Program-made: the position numbers and the translations under genes
Source: Syntrophus sp963665935
Lineage (GTDB): Bacteria; Desulfobacterota; Syntrophia; Syntrophales; Syntrophaceae
Direction: 5' to 3'
Assembly (NCBI GenBank): GCA_963665935.1
Contig: OY762510.1
Span: forward strand, 1,178,001 to 1,242,000
Length of the DNA stretch: 64,000 nucleotides
The notes under the pieces: generated by a model
What the model saw: the letters and a program-made list of their open reading frames with translations, nothing else
What the model was told of the DNA's origin: nothing
Databases searched by the model: none
Part shown: piece by piece, positions 52,711-61,303 of the stretch
Position numbering within the stretch: the stretch's first letter is position 1
Layout of the letters: every line of letters begins with the position of its first letter

Positions 52711-55209
52711 ATGGATCCATTGGCAGTACAAAGAAATATCAATGTAAATATTGAAGATGAGATGAAAAAGTCCTACATGGACTATGCCATGAGCGTCATC
52801 ATCGGCCGGGCCATTCCCGATGTGCGCGATGGCCTCAAACCGGTTCACCGGCGCGTCCTTTTTGCCATGAGCGAGATGGGAAACCGCTGGAACCGGCCCT
52901 ACAAGAAGTCGGCCCGCATCGTCGGGGATATCATCGGTAAGTACCATCCCCATGGCGATCAGGCGGCCTACGGCACCATCGTCCGTCTGGCCCAGGATTT
53001 TTCCATGCGCTATCCCCTCATTGACGGCCAGGGAAACTTCGGGTCCATCGACGACGATCCCCCGGCGGCCATGCGTTACACGGAAGTTCGCATGGCCAGG
53101 ATCACTGAGGAAATTCTGGCGGATCTGGAAAAAGACACGGTGGATTTCATCCCGAACTATGATGAATCCCTGACGGAACCCTCCGTCCTTCCTTCGAAGA
53201 TTCCCACTCTGCTGCTGAGCGGTACAGCGGGTATTGCGGTCGGTTTAGCGACGAACATCCCGCCGCACAATCTCACCGAGGTTCTTTCCGGGACCATCGC
53301 TCTCATCCGGAATCCGGAAATGACCCTGGAAGAGCTCATGACCTATATTCCGGGACCGGATTTCCCCACGGCGGGGTTCATTAACGGGCGGGAAGGAATT
53401 CTCTCTGCTTATCGGACGGGGCGGGGCATCATCCGCATGCGGGCGAAGGTGATCATCGAGAAGAATGAGCGCAATGACCGGGAGAGCATTGTGGTCACCG
53501 AGATTCCTTATCAGGTCAACAAGGCGGCCATGATCGAAAAGATCTCCGAACTGGTCAAGGACAAAAGAATTACCGGAATCTCCGATCTCCGTGACGAATC
53601 CGATCGTGAGGGAATCCGGGTTGTCATTGATCTGAAGCGCGACGAGAACTCCAGCGTGATCCTGAATCAGTTGTACAAGCACACCCAGATGGAATCGACC
53701 TTCGGGATCATCATGCTGGCCATCGAAAACGGTCAGCCCTATGTGTTTAATCTCATTGAAGTCCTGAAGAGTTTTATCGAATTCCGAAAAATCGTCATCG
53801 TCCGGCGCACAACCTTCGAAGTCAATAAGGCGCGGGAACGGGCCCATATCCTGGAAGGTCTCATCATCGCCCTCAATAACATCGATGAAGTAGTCGCCGT
53901 CATCAAAGCATCCAAGAGTCCCCAGGAGGCGGCAGCCGCCCTGTGCAGCCGTTTCTCGCTGACGGACATTCAGGCCAAGGCGATCCTGGACATGAGGCTG
54001 CAGCGTCTCACGGGACTGGAACAGAGCAAGATCAAGGAAGAATTCGAGGCCATCTTAAAGGAAATCGAGCGGTTGCAGGGTATCCTCGATGATCCCCAAA
54101 AGGTCCTGGAGGTGATCATCTCGGAGACGGAGGAGATCATCGAGCGGTACGGCGATGAAAGGCGGACGGAGATCGTGGCCAGTTCGGAAGACATCAATAT
54201 CGAGGATATGATCGCTGAAGAAGAAATGGTGGTCACCTACTCGCAGGGCGGGTACATCAAGCGCAATCCCTCCAGCCTTTACAGAACCCAGCGCCGGGGC
54301 GGGCGGGGAAAGGTCGGGATGATGACCAAGGAAGAGGATGTCGTGGAGCGGCTCTTCATCGCCTCCACCCACGATTACATCCTGATCTTCACCAATGCCG
54401 GCCGGCTCTATTGGCTGAAGGTCTATCAGATCCCCCAGGCGGGAAGAATGGCCAAGGGCAAGCCCATCGTCAATCTGATCAATCTCGGACCGGAGGAGCG
54501 GGTGGCGGCGGTTCTGCCCGTGCGGTCCTTTGAAGAGGGGCAGGCGGTTATCATGGCCACCCGTGCGGGCATCGTCAAGAAGACAGATCTCTCCGCCTAT
54601 TCCAATCCCCGTTCCGGCGGAATCATCGCCCTGACGATCGACGAAGGCGACGAGCTGGTCGATGTGAAGCTGACGGCAGGCGGTCAGGATGTCTTCCTGG
54701 CCACCCGGAAGGGAAAGGCCATCCGCTTTCACGAGGACGACATCCGCACCATGGGCAGAACGGCCCGGGGCGTGCGCGGCATCTCCATGGACGAAGATGA
54801 TGTGGTCATCGGCATGGATATCCCGAAAGAGGGAAATGCCATCATCACCGTTTCCGAAAAGGGCTACGGCAAGCGGACGACGGTTTCGGAGTATCGCCTG
54901 CAGAGCCGGGGCGGCAAGGGAACGATCAATCTGCGCGTTGTACCCAAGGGAGGACTGGTTGCGGGCATCCTGCAGGTCACGGGAGAGGAGGACCTTCTGC
55001 TCATGAGCAACAGCGGGAAGATCATCCGCATGAAGATTGAGGGCGTGCCCCTGATCCACCGAACCACCCAGGGCGTCAAGCTGATCGAACTCGATGCGGA
55101 GGAACAGCTCGTGGGCATGACCAGTGCGGAACGGGACACCCGTGAGGAAGAGGAGAATGTTTCCGAAGAGAACGAGCCGGCCGATCCTGTTTTTCCTGAG
55201 GAGGATTAA
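52711..55209 (+). CDS. gyrA: DNA gyrase subunit A
   Basis: GyrA provides the DNA cleavage and wrapping functions. The 832-residue protein has the catalytic Tyr in MRYTEVRM (Tyr123) and the usual N-terminal DGLKPVHRRVLFAM. A full GyrA box, QRRGGRGK, at about residues 526-533 marks a true gyrase and not topoisomerase IV. The tail is acidic (about the last 25 residues rich in Glu). An archease gene follows after five bases, suggesting transcriptional coupling. Confidence 0.96.
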   Translation: MDPLAVQRNINVNIEDEMKKSYMDYAMSVIIGRAIPDVRDGLKPVHRRVLFAMSEMGNRWNRPYKKSARIVGDIIGKYHPHGDQAAYGTIVRLAQDFSMRYPLIDGQGNFGSIDDDPPAAMRYTEVRMARITEEILADLEKDTVDFIPNYDESLTEPSVLPSKIPTLLLSGTAGIAVGLATNIPPHNLTEVLSGTIALIRNPEMTLEELMTYIPGPDFPTAGFINGREGILSAYRTGRGIIRMRAKVIIEKNERNDRESIVVTEIPYQVNKAAMIEKISELVKDKRITGISDLRDESDREGIRVVIDLKRDENSSVILNQLYKHTQMESTFGIIMLAIENGQPYVFNLIEVLKSFIEFRKIVIVRRTTFEVNKARERAHILEGLIIALNNIDEVVAVIKASKSPQEAAAALCSRFSLTDIQAKAILDMRLQRLTGLEQSKIKEEFEAILKEIERLQGILDDPQKVLEVIISETEEIIERYGDERRTEIVASSEDINIEDMIAEEEMVVTYSQGGYIKRNPSSLYRTQRRGGRGKVGMMTKEEDVVERLFIASTHDYILIFTNAGRLYWLKVYQIPQAGRMAKGKPIVNLINLGPEERVAAVLPVRSFEEGQAVIMATRAGIVKKTDLSAYSNPRSGGIIALTIDEGDELVDVKLTAGGQDVFLATRKGKAIRFHEDDIRTMGRTARGVRGISMDEDDVVIGMDIPKEGNAIITVSEKGYGKRTTVSEYRLQSRGGKGTINLRVVPKGGLVAGILQVTGEEDLLLMSNSGKIIRMKIEGVPLIHRTTQGVKLIELDAEEQLVGMTSAERDTREEEENVSEENEPADPVFPEED

Positions 55210-55214
55210 GACCG

Positions 55215-55634
55215 GTGAGCGCTTCCTGGCAGTTGCTCGATCACACGGCGGATCTCGGCATGGATGTGGAGGCCTCCTCCCTGGAGGAGCTCTTTGCCTG
55301 TGCCGGGAAGGCCGTCTTTGAACTGATGGCGGAGCTGGATGCGGTGGAGATCCGGATAAGCCGTGATCTGGTTGTCGAAGGAACCGACCTTGCCGATCTC
55401 TGGGTCAATTTTCTCCGGGAGGCGCTCTATCTCTGGAGTGGAGAAGGCCAGCTCATGAAAGAAGTCAAAATTCGTCAAATATCCGATACCGCCTTGGAGG
55501 CGACCCTGTCCGGCGAAGCCTACGATTCCCACAGGCATGTCCTGAATATGGAGATCAAGGCGGCGACCTACCACCAGGCGGAAGTCGTCCGCACCCCGAA
55601 AGGCTGGAAAGGACGGGTGATCTTCGATGTCTAA
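55215..55634 (+). CDS. Archease
   Basis: Archease activates the RNA ligase RtcB by promoting its guanylylation and widening its nucleotide use. The 139-residue protein has LLDHTADLGMDVEA near the start, a metal-ligand Asp/His region, and IKAATYHQAEV near the end, the family's typical pattern. The start is GTG. It follows gyrA by five bases and overlaps the rtcB gene by eight, so it is translated with rtcB. Confidence 0.92.
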   Translation: MSASWQLLDHTADLGMDVEASSLEELFACAGKAVFELMAELDAVEIRISRDLVVEGTDLADLWVNFLREALYLWSGEGQLMKEVKIRQISDTALEATLSGEAYDSHRHVLNMEIKAATYHQAEVVRTPKGWKGRVIFDV

Positions 55635-57075
55635 GATCAGCGTGACCCTGAACAAACTGGATGCCTGCCGCTGGACCATTCCCAAAACAGGGGGGATGCG
55701 TGTTCCCGGCGTGATTTATACCAGCGAGGCGCTTCTGCGGGAAATGGGAGGAGACGAAAGCCCCCAACAGGTCATGAATGTAGCCTACCTTCCCGGAATC
55801 GTGAAGTATTCCCTAGCCATGCCGGATATGCACTGGGGATACGGGTTTCCCATCGGCGGCGTGGCGGCCTTCGATGTGAAAAGCGGCGTGATTTCGCCCG
55901 GCGGCGTGGGGTACGACATCAACTGCGGCTGCCGGATGATCACCTCCAAGCTGAACTTCGAGGATATCCGGGACCGTGTGAAGGATCTCGTGGTTGCCCT
56001 TTTTCACAATATTCCCTCGGGAGTCGGCTCCACGGGTGTTCTCAAGCTTTCCCCGAAAGAGGAGCGCCAGGTTCTGACCCAAGGCTCCCGCTGGGCGGTG
56101 AGTCAGGGCTACGGTTCGGAAGAGGACGTCGAGACGACGGAAGACCACGGGGCCATGGCCGGGGCCGATCCGGACAAGGTGAGCCCAAGGGCCATCGAGC
56201 GGGGACGGGACCAACTGGGGACCCTGGGATCGGGCAATCACTTTCTGGAAGTGGAAGTGGTGGAGGAGATCTTCGATCCGGAAGTGGCGACAGCCTTCGG
56301 GCTTTCCGTGGGTCAGGTGGCCGTGCTGATTCACAGCGGATCGCGGGGCCTGGGGTATCAGATCTGCGATGATTACCTGGCCCGGATGGTCAAGAAGATG
56401 AACGAACTGGGTGTGCCCCTGCCGGATCGGCAGCTTGCCTGCTCCTGGCTGGAATCCCAGGCGGGCAAGGATTATCTGGCCGCCATGGCCTGTGCGGCGA
56501 ACTACGCCTGGGCGAACCGGCAGATGCTGATGCACTGGACGCGGGAGACCTTCGAAAAAACGCTGCGAAAAAGCCCCCGGGAATTGGGGATGAAGCTACT
56601 CTACGACGTCTGCCACAACATCGCCAAGCTGGAAACCTTTCCCGTGGACGGCAAGATGATGGAACTCTGTGTCCACCGGAAGGGCGCCACCCGGTCCTTT
56701 CCTCCGGGACACCCGGCACTGCCCGTCTGCTACCGGAAAGTCGGCCAGCCCGTGCTGATTCCCGGTGACATGGGTACGGGTTCTTACGTCATGGTGGGTA
56801 CGGAAAAGGCCTATCAGGAGACCTTCGGCAGCACCTGTCACGGCGCCGGCCGGGTCATGAGCCGGGCCCAGGCGACGCGCGTCAGCTCGGGCCGACAGAT
56901 CGCCCGGGAAATGGCCGAACGGGGCGTGCTGGTCATGGCCTCGGGAAAGGGCACCCTGAAGGAGGAAATTCCGGAAGCCTACAAAAAGCTGGACGATGTG
57001 GTCGATGTGGTTCATCGCGCCGGGCTTTCCCGCAAAGTCGCCCGCCTGCGGGCCGTGTGCTGCATTAAAGGATAG
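55627..57075 (+). CDS. rtcB: RNA-splicing ligase RtcB
   Basis: RtcB joins RNA 2',3'-cyclic phosphate or 3'-phosphate ends to 5'-OH ends, using GTP and manganese. The 482-residue protein shows VGYDINCGCRM (metal-binding Cys), GSGNHFLEVE, HSGSRGLGYQI and the guanylylated-His motif CHGAGRVMSR. It overlaps archease by eight bases, its known activator. RtcB in bacteria is thought to repair or heal RNA. It lies next to gyrA, an uncommon neighbour. The gene ends the operon. Confidence 0.95.
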   Translation: MSKISVTLNKLDACRWTIPKTGGMRVPGVIYTSEALLREMGGDESPQQVMNVAYLPGIVKYSLAMPDMHWGYGFPIGGVAAFDVKSGVISPGGVGYDINCGCRMITSKLNFEDIRDRVKDLVVALFHNIPSGVGSTGVLKLSPKEERQVLTQGSRWAVSQGYGSEEDVETTEDHGAMAGADPDKVSPRAIERGRDQLGTLGSGNHFLEVEVVEEIFDPEVATAFGLSVGQVAVLIHSGSRGLGYQICDDYLARMVKKMNELGVPLPDRQLACSWLESQAGKDYLAAMACAANYAWANRQMLMHWTRETFEKTLRKSPRELGMKLLYDVCHNIAKLETFPVDGKMMELCVHRKGATRSFPPGHPALPVCYRKVGQPVLIPGDMGTGSYVMVGTEKAYQETFGSTCHGAGRVMSRAQATRVSSGRQIAREMAERGVLVMASGKGTLKEEIPEAYKKLDDVVDVVHRAGLSRKVARLRAVCCIKG

Positions 57076-57163
57076 CCGGAAACCACGCCATCGATCAGAT
57101 GGTCGCCCTGCCCAGGATTATTGAATCGTTCGTTCTCGTTCGACTGAAATTTTGAGGAAAAAT

Positions 57164-57613
57164 ATGGGGGGCTTTGTAGAAAAGCTGGCTCAAGAAGTTG
57201 AATCCCACGCCGAGGAAATCGCCGTGCAGTGGGCCAAAGCGGTACAAAGAAATTCCAAGACATCTTCCTTTCAGAAGCTTTCCCAGGAACACTGCACCCT
57301 CTGCGCCAAGGGTTTCTATCAGAAATTCGTCAAGGTTTATTTTAACGAAAGACCTTATCCAGCCCTCGAAGAATTTTTTTCCCACTATGCCGAGGCCCGC
57401 TTTCAGGAGGGGATCCCCCTTCAGGAAGCCATTTACGCCCTTCTCATGCTGCGTCGTCAGATGTGGCTCTTCCCCGATTGTCAAACCCTCTTCGCTTCAA
57501 ACATAGAAAAGTCTCAAGCCGTAGAGACCCTCAACCAAACCATCCGTATCTTCGACCAGGGCATTTACCTGATCATGGAACGCTATCAGGAACTGAGCAG
57601 TAGAAAAGTCTGA
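57164..57613 (+). CDS. RsbRD_N-like helical protein
   Basis: The 149-residue protein is all-helical, with no signal peptide and no membrane segment. It resembles the RsbRD N-terminal domain family (a sensor/scaffold part of stressosome-like proteins), with a F..HYAEARFQEGIPLQEAIYALLMLRRQMW core. It lacks the STAS domain usual in RsbR, so it stands alone here. The ATG at 57164 has a GAGGAAA site. A TTG at 57152 overlaps that site and is rejected. It could add to the partner-switching circuit at 11.9-16 kb, but that link is speculative. Confidence 0.6.
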   Translation: MGGFVEKLAQEVESHAEEIAVQWAKAVQRNSKTSSFQKLSQEHCTLCAKGFYQKFVKVYFNERPYPALEEFFSHYAEARFQEGIPLQEAIYALLMLRRQMWLFPDCQTLFASNIEKSQAVETLNQTIRIFDQGIYLIMERYQELSSRKV

Positions 57614-57806
57614 GCCGCCTTTTGGTGCAAACACTGTTGAGCAGATTGCCTATGCAATACAGAAGAAATTTCCAGCAGAGAGATATTTAATGATGATTTC
57701 TTTGTTATTAAAGTTTCCAGATCAAACTATAGCTATCCACAAATTTAAGAATGACTTCTTCAACTTTTGAAGGAAAGGATTTCTGAGAGATAACACGGAG
57801 GTTCGC

Positions 57807-58856
57807 ATGGCCAAACAAATTGCGCTATTCAATCACAAAGGTGGAGTAAGCAAGACTACATCAACATTTAATTTGGGATGGATGCTGGCAAAAAAGGGTA
57901 AAAAAGTCATTATCGTTGACTGTGACCCACAATGCAACCTTACGGGCATGGTTTTGGGATTCAAGAAGTCAGATGAATTTGATGCGATTTACAAGGGAAA
58001 GGGAATTAGGAATATCCGTGATGGATTGGCACCGGCTTTTGAATCGCGACCTACAGCTATCGAAGCGGTTACATGTGCAACAATAAAAGGCCAACCCAAT
58101 ATGCTCTTGCTCCCTGGGCATATTGGGTTGGCAGAATACGAAGTAACCTTGGGCATAGCTCAAGAATTGTCAGGATCACTGGTGACGCTCCAGAACTTGC
58201 CTGGATCACTTTCGCACTTGTTCACCATTACAGCGAACAAATATAATGCCGATATCATGCTGGTGGACATGAGCCCGAGTCTTGGGCCAATAAACCAGAA
58301 CTTGTTGATGACAAGCGATTATTTTGTTGTCCCTATGGCTCCTGATTACTTTTCTGTCATGGCGACTGAGAGTCTTGCTTCGGTGTTGCCAAAATGGGCC
58401 AGTTGGTCAAAGCAAGCGAAAACACAACCTCTGCTCCAAAAAGCGACGTATCCATTTCCCGATAAAAATCCAATGTTCCTTGGTACTATCGTGCAAAACT
58501 ATCGACTACGGGAAGGAAAGACACCATCCGCAGCCTTTCAAAAATGGATAGACGAAATAGAAGAGGGTGTAGAGACAAGGCTTATCCCAGTGCTTAAGAA
58601 AAATGGGATGCTTCTTACTGATCATGTTTATAAGGCTGCAGGTGTACAACCGGCAAAACCACTCATCCAGATGTCAAACTTCAATAGTCTGATTGCTCTT
58701 TCACAAAAACACAAGGCACCAGTATTTGATTTGACCGACAAGCAGCTTGAACAAACAGGGGTCGTGTTAAAAAGAACGAAGAAGTCCATGCAACAATTCT
58801 ATGAAATATTCTCAACGGGTGCAGATAAAATCATTAAGATCATTGACAATGTATAG
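57807..58856 (+). CDS. ParA-like ATPase of a ParA-HEPN pair
   Basis: This 349-residue protein has the deviant Walker A motif KGGVSKTT (residues 11-18), IIVDCDPQCNLT and MLVDMSPSLGP, so it is a ParA/MinD-class ATPase. It differs from the chromosomal ParA at 45805 in having Ser in the P-loop and a longer C-terminal half. Its stop overlaps the start of a HEPN gene by eight bases, so the two are translated together. The region is visibly AT-richer than the flanking genes, a sign of horizontal transfer. A defence or toxin-antitoxin function is possible but not established. The ribosome site GGAGG is good. Confidence 0.82.
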   Translation: MAKQIALFNHKGGVSKTTSTFNLGWMLAKKGKKVIIVDCDPQCNLTGMVLGFKKSDEFDAIYKGKGIRNIRDGLAPAFESRPTAIEAVTCATIKGQPNMLLLPGHIGLAEYEVTLGIAQELSGSLVTLQNLPGSLSHLFTITANKYNADIMLVDMSPSLGPINQNLLMTSDYFVVPMAPDYFSVMATESLASVLPKWASWSKQAKTQPLLQKATYPFPDKNPMFLGTIVQNYRLREGKTPSAAFQKWIDEIEEGVETRLIPVLKKNGMLLTDHVYKAAGVQPAKPLIQMSNFNSLIALSQKHKAPVFDLTDKQLEQTGVVLKRTKKSMQQFYEIFSTGADKIIKIIDNV

Positions 58857-59451
58857 TGCGATTCAGCAATTCAGAGCCAACATCGCGCGCGTACGCGGAC
58901 TCGGAGGTCTCTATGTGTCGCTCTCTCGATTAACCACTCCCGCGGTAGACGCTACGGATGTTTTGCGGGCAGAAGTAGTTCTGACGGTAAGTGCCCTTGA
59001 CCATTATGTCCATGAAATCACACGTCTTGGCATGATTGAAGTTTTTGTCGGATTGAGACCCCTTACAAATGCCTTCCGTCGTTTTCAAGTGACAATCGAC
59101 GCCGCAATAATTGGTCTGGGAAATGTCGGAGATAGTTCTTGGTTCGAACAAGAGATTCGAGAAAGGCACAGTTTTCAATCGTTCCAACATCCCGACAAAA
59201 TCGCCGATGCAATTCGACTTTTTTCACCCTGCGAGCTGTGGCCGTCAGTCGCATTGAAGTTTGGACTACCAGTTCAAGATGTGAAGAATCGCCTTCGGGT
59301 AGTTATTGAACGTCGAAATAAGATCGCTCACGAAGCTGACTTGGACCCAAGCTATCCTGGGACGCGTTGGCCAATATCGCACGCCGATGCTGATAACGCT
59401 GCCAACTTCATTGAGGACTTGTGCGAACACATACATTCCGTAATTGTATAA
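58849..59451 (+). CDS. RiboL-PSP-HEPN-like protein
   Basis: The 200-residue protein is helical and carries a HEPN-type active-site pattern, Arg-x4-His, in RRNKIAH (R156 to H161), and a SALDHYVHEI segment near residues 48-57. I place it in the RiboL-PSP-HEPN group, whose members are RNases or RNA-binding toxins. The ATG at 58849 overlaps the ParA-like stop, showing coupling. The longer in-frame start at 58801 has no ribosome site. It is predicted to cut RNA under control of the ParA-like partner, which is inference. No separate antitoxin gene is visible. Confidence 0.72.
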   Translation: MYSAIQQFRANIARVRGLGGLYVSLSRLTTPAVDATDVLRAEVVLTVSALDHYVHEITRLGMIEVFVGLRPLTNAFRRFQVTIDAAIIGLGNVGDSSWFEQEIRERHSFQSFQHPDKIADAIRLFSPCELWPSVALKFGLPVQDVKNRLRVVIERRNKIAHEADLDPSYPGTRWPISHADADNAANFIEDLCEHIHSVIV

Positions 59452-59561
59452 ATGTGCTGCCGAAAAATACAAAAAGGAAATTAAAGTTTCTGATATTTTA
59501 GAGACATCGATGACAAAGTTCCACTGTTGACTATCGTTTCAGTAAAATAGGTAAAGATACC

Positions 59562-59771
59562 ATGCAAAAACGGTTTTCGGTGATTATCGAACGGGAAGGA
59601 AACGGTTACGTCTCGTTCTGCCCTGAACTCGATATTGCCAGTGAGGGAGACACAATCGAAGAAGCTCGTGAAAACCTACGGGAAGCACGAGAATTGTTTT
59701 TTGAAACTGCCTCAAGGGAGGAGATTAAGATGCGCTTTACACGACAGATGAGGCGTACGTTTGAATCATAA
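59562..59771 (+). CDS. HicB-like antitoxin, solitary and probably truncated
   Basis: The 69-residue protein matches the HicB antitoxin N-terminal domain, with SVIIEREGNGYVSFCPELDIASEGDTIEEA. The end (after about residue 55) departs from the family, whose C-terminus carries a VEVAVG-type strand. The DNA 'cgctttacacgac' suggests that one extra base shifted the frame away from an original Arg-Leu-His-Asp. No hicA toxin gene follows. It may thus be a remnant of a toxin-antitoxin pair. A short ribosome site (AGGTAAA) is present, so expression is possible. Confidence 0.65.
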   Translation: MQKRFSVIIEREGNGYVSFCPELDIASEGDTIEEARENLREARELFFETASREEIKMRFTRQMRRTFES

Positions 59772-59936
59772 TCAACCATCTCGGTCGTCGTCTTGTTTTC
59801 CCCGTCACTCCGGTCTCTCTGTCATTTGCAAGCGCATCGGCGTTGACAATCTCAATACCATTGTCTGGCACAAGATTGCCAATGCCTTGCATTTTTTTAC
59901 CAATGGTTACTAATATTTACTGACATTTGATGGTTG

Positions 59937-60131
59937 TCAGTGATGTCGTCCGCCTCCCGAATCATGACCGCCGTGACCACTTCCACCATCATGTCCGTAG
60001 CCGCCACCTTCGTCATGCCACGGGCCACCGCCTCCATGGTGGTCATACCATCCGCCGGGATAGATATAGCAGCCTTGGAGAGACAAGAGCAGCACAACGG
60101 CAGTCATTCCCAATAATAGTATTTTTTTCAT
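59937..60131 (-). CDS. Small Gly/His-rich lipoprotein
   Basis: The 64-residue protein has a lipoprotein signal peptide, with lipobox LQGC and lipidated Cys at about residue 21. It is followed by a mature part of about 43 residues made of Gly and His with some Asp (GGGYGHDGGSGHGGHD). This composition can bind zinc, nickel or copper. An AGGAAAACC site precedes the ATG at 60131. It sits in the AT-rich patch and has no neighbour in the same direction, so its job is unknown. Confidence 0.66.
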   Translation of the reverse strand: MKKILLLGMTAVVLLLSLQGCYIYPGGWYDHHGGGGPWHDEGGGYGHDGGSGHGGHDSGGGRHH

Positions 60132-60501
60132 GGTTTTCCTCTTTTCTTTTCGATGATTTTTTAATTATACTCTGTAATCGCACAACGTTATCTTACACCG
60201 TACTCATAACGATATAAGTCAAGAGGTATGCCATACTTGGTTATTATGATAATAAATAATAATATCGTATATTTATATAGAGCTGGCATGTTTCGGAAAG
60301 GTTATTGCCGGGTAACGGTGTGGATACTAAATATACGGCATGTATATTTAGTATGCGATTGATTCAAAACTCTGGAGAGAAGGCAGGTCTGTACAGTGCT
60401 GACTTGCATTTATTTTGATAAGGCATTATTTTTTTAAAGTGATCACCATCTTCGCGGACTTTCAAAAAACCATATCCAGTACGGCGGGCAGGGAGTGCGG
60501 C
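60132..60501. other. 370-base AT-rich region with a long inverted repeat
   Basis: No credible gene is seen in this divergent gap. It contains the 13-bp inverted repeat at 60324-60354 and an AT-rich tract near 60235-60290. The frame of the following gene is open back to 60415, but that part has no ribosome site. Confidence 0.5.
60324..60354. repeat. Perfect 13-bp inverted repeat
   Basis: ATACTAAATATAC (60324-60336) and GTATATTTAGTAT (60342-60354) are exact reverse complements around a five-base spacer (GGCAT). The dyad is typical of a dimeric regulator operator or an AT-rich hairpin, between divergent genes. Confidence 0.7.
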
Positions 60502-61233
60502 ATGAACACCTCTAAGCAGTTTCGCAGCGGAGAGGACGGGGACGTGACCCGGATCGTCGCGGCTGTGGGCGGGAGGTTCTCCCGGGAGTTAGGCATCGAC
60601 CTCGACGAAAGTCGGTCAGACGCTATCTTCCAATGGCTCCTCGCCTCGGTCCTTTTCGGTGCCCGGATCTCCGAGACCATCGTGAAACACACATTCCGGG
60701 CCTTCGAAGAGGCGGGCGTCCTGACGCCGGAGGAGATCGAGCGGACCGGCTGGGACGGCCTGGTATCGATCCTGGACCGCGGCGGCTATGTAAGGTACGA
60801 TTTCAAGACCGCAACCAAGCTGCTGGATCTCTGCAGGACGCTTCGGGAGCGCTATTCGGGCGATCTTGGCCGGCTGTATGCGGAAGCTTCGGACCCCAGG
60901 GACCTGGAGGAGCGGCTCAAGGCACTGGCGAAGGGGATCGGCAGTGTGACGGTGAACATCTTTCTGCGCGAGATGCGCGGAATCTGGCAGAAAGCGAGGC
61001 CGCTGCCATCCGACCTCGTCATGCTGGCTGCCGGGAACATCGGTTTCTTCCTCCAAAAGATCGAGGATCGGGAGCAGTCCCTTGTCCTGCTGCAGGGCCG
61101 GTGGAAGGAAAGCGGGGGAAGGGCGACGGACTTTCCCGATTTTGAGTCCGCGTTGCTGCGCATCGGGAAGAACTACTGCCGGAAAAAGGCCTGCGATATT
61201 TGTCCAATCCGCTCCCAGTGCAGGTCAGCATAA
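60502..61233 (+). CDS. Endonuclease III-like HhH-GPD DNA glycosylase
   Basis: The 243-residue protein has the helical fold pattern of the HhH-GPD superfamily of base-excision glycosylases, with the helix-hairpin-helix near LKALAKGIGSVTVNIFLREM. A C-terminal cysteine cluster reads CRKKACDICPIRSQC. The Cys spacing is x4-x2-x5, close to but not the same as the x6-x2-x5 of endonuclease III, so it probably still holds a 4Fe-4S cluster. The catalytic Lys is not evident, so it may be a monofunctional or divergent member. I chose the ATG at 60502 with GGGAG ahead. No co-operonic gene is obvious. Confidence 0.66.
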   Translation: MNTSKQFRSGEDGDVTRIVAAVGGRFSRELGIDLDESRSDAIFQWLLASVLFGARISETIVKHTFRAFEEAGVLTPEEIERTGWDGLVSILDRGGYVRYDFKTATKLLDLCRTLRERYSGDLGRLYAEASDPRDLEERLKALAKGIGSVTVNIFLREMRGIWQKARPLPSDLVMLAAGNIGFFLQKIEDREQSLVLLQGRWKESGGRATDFPDFESALLRIGKNYCRKKACDICPIRSQCRSA

Positions 61234-61303
61234 AAGTGGCGCAGCCAATCCATGATGATCGAGAACCAAAATCTACATTTGCATCCTTGAGGAGAGCGAT
61301 GAC

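Noticed and set aside
54260..54330. gyrA gene being parC
   Set aside because: The full GyrA box QRRGGRGK near residue 526 marks a gyrase subunit.
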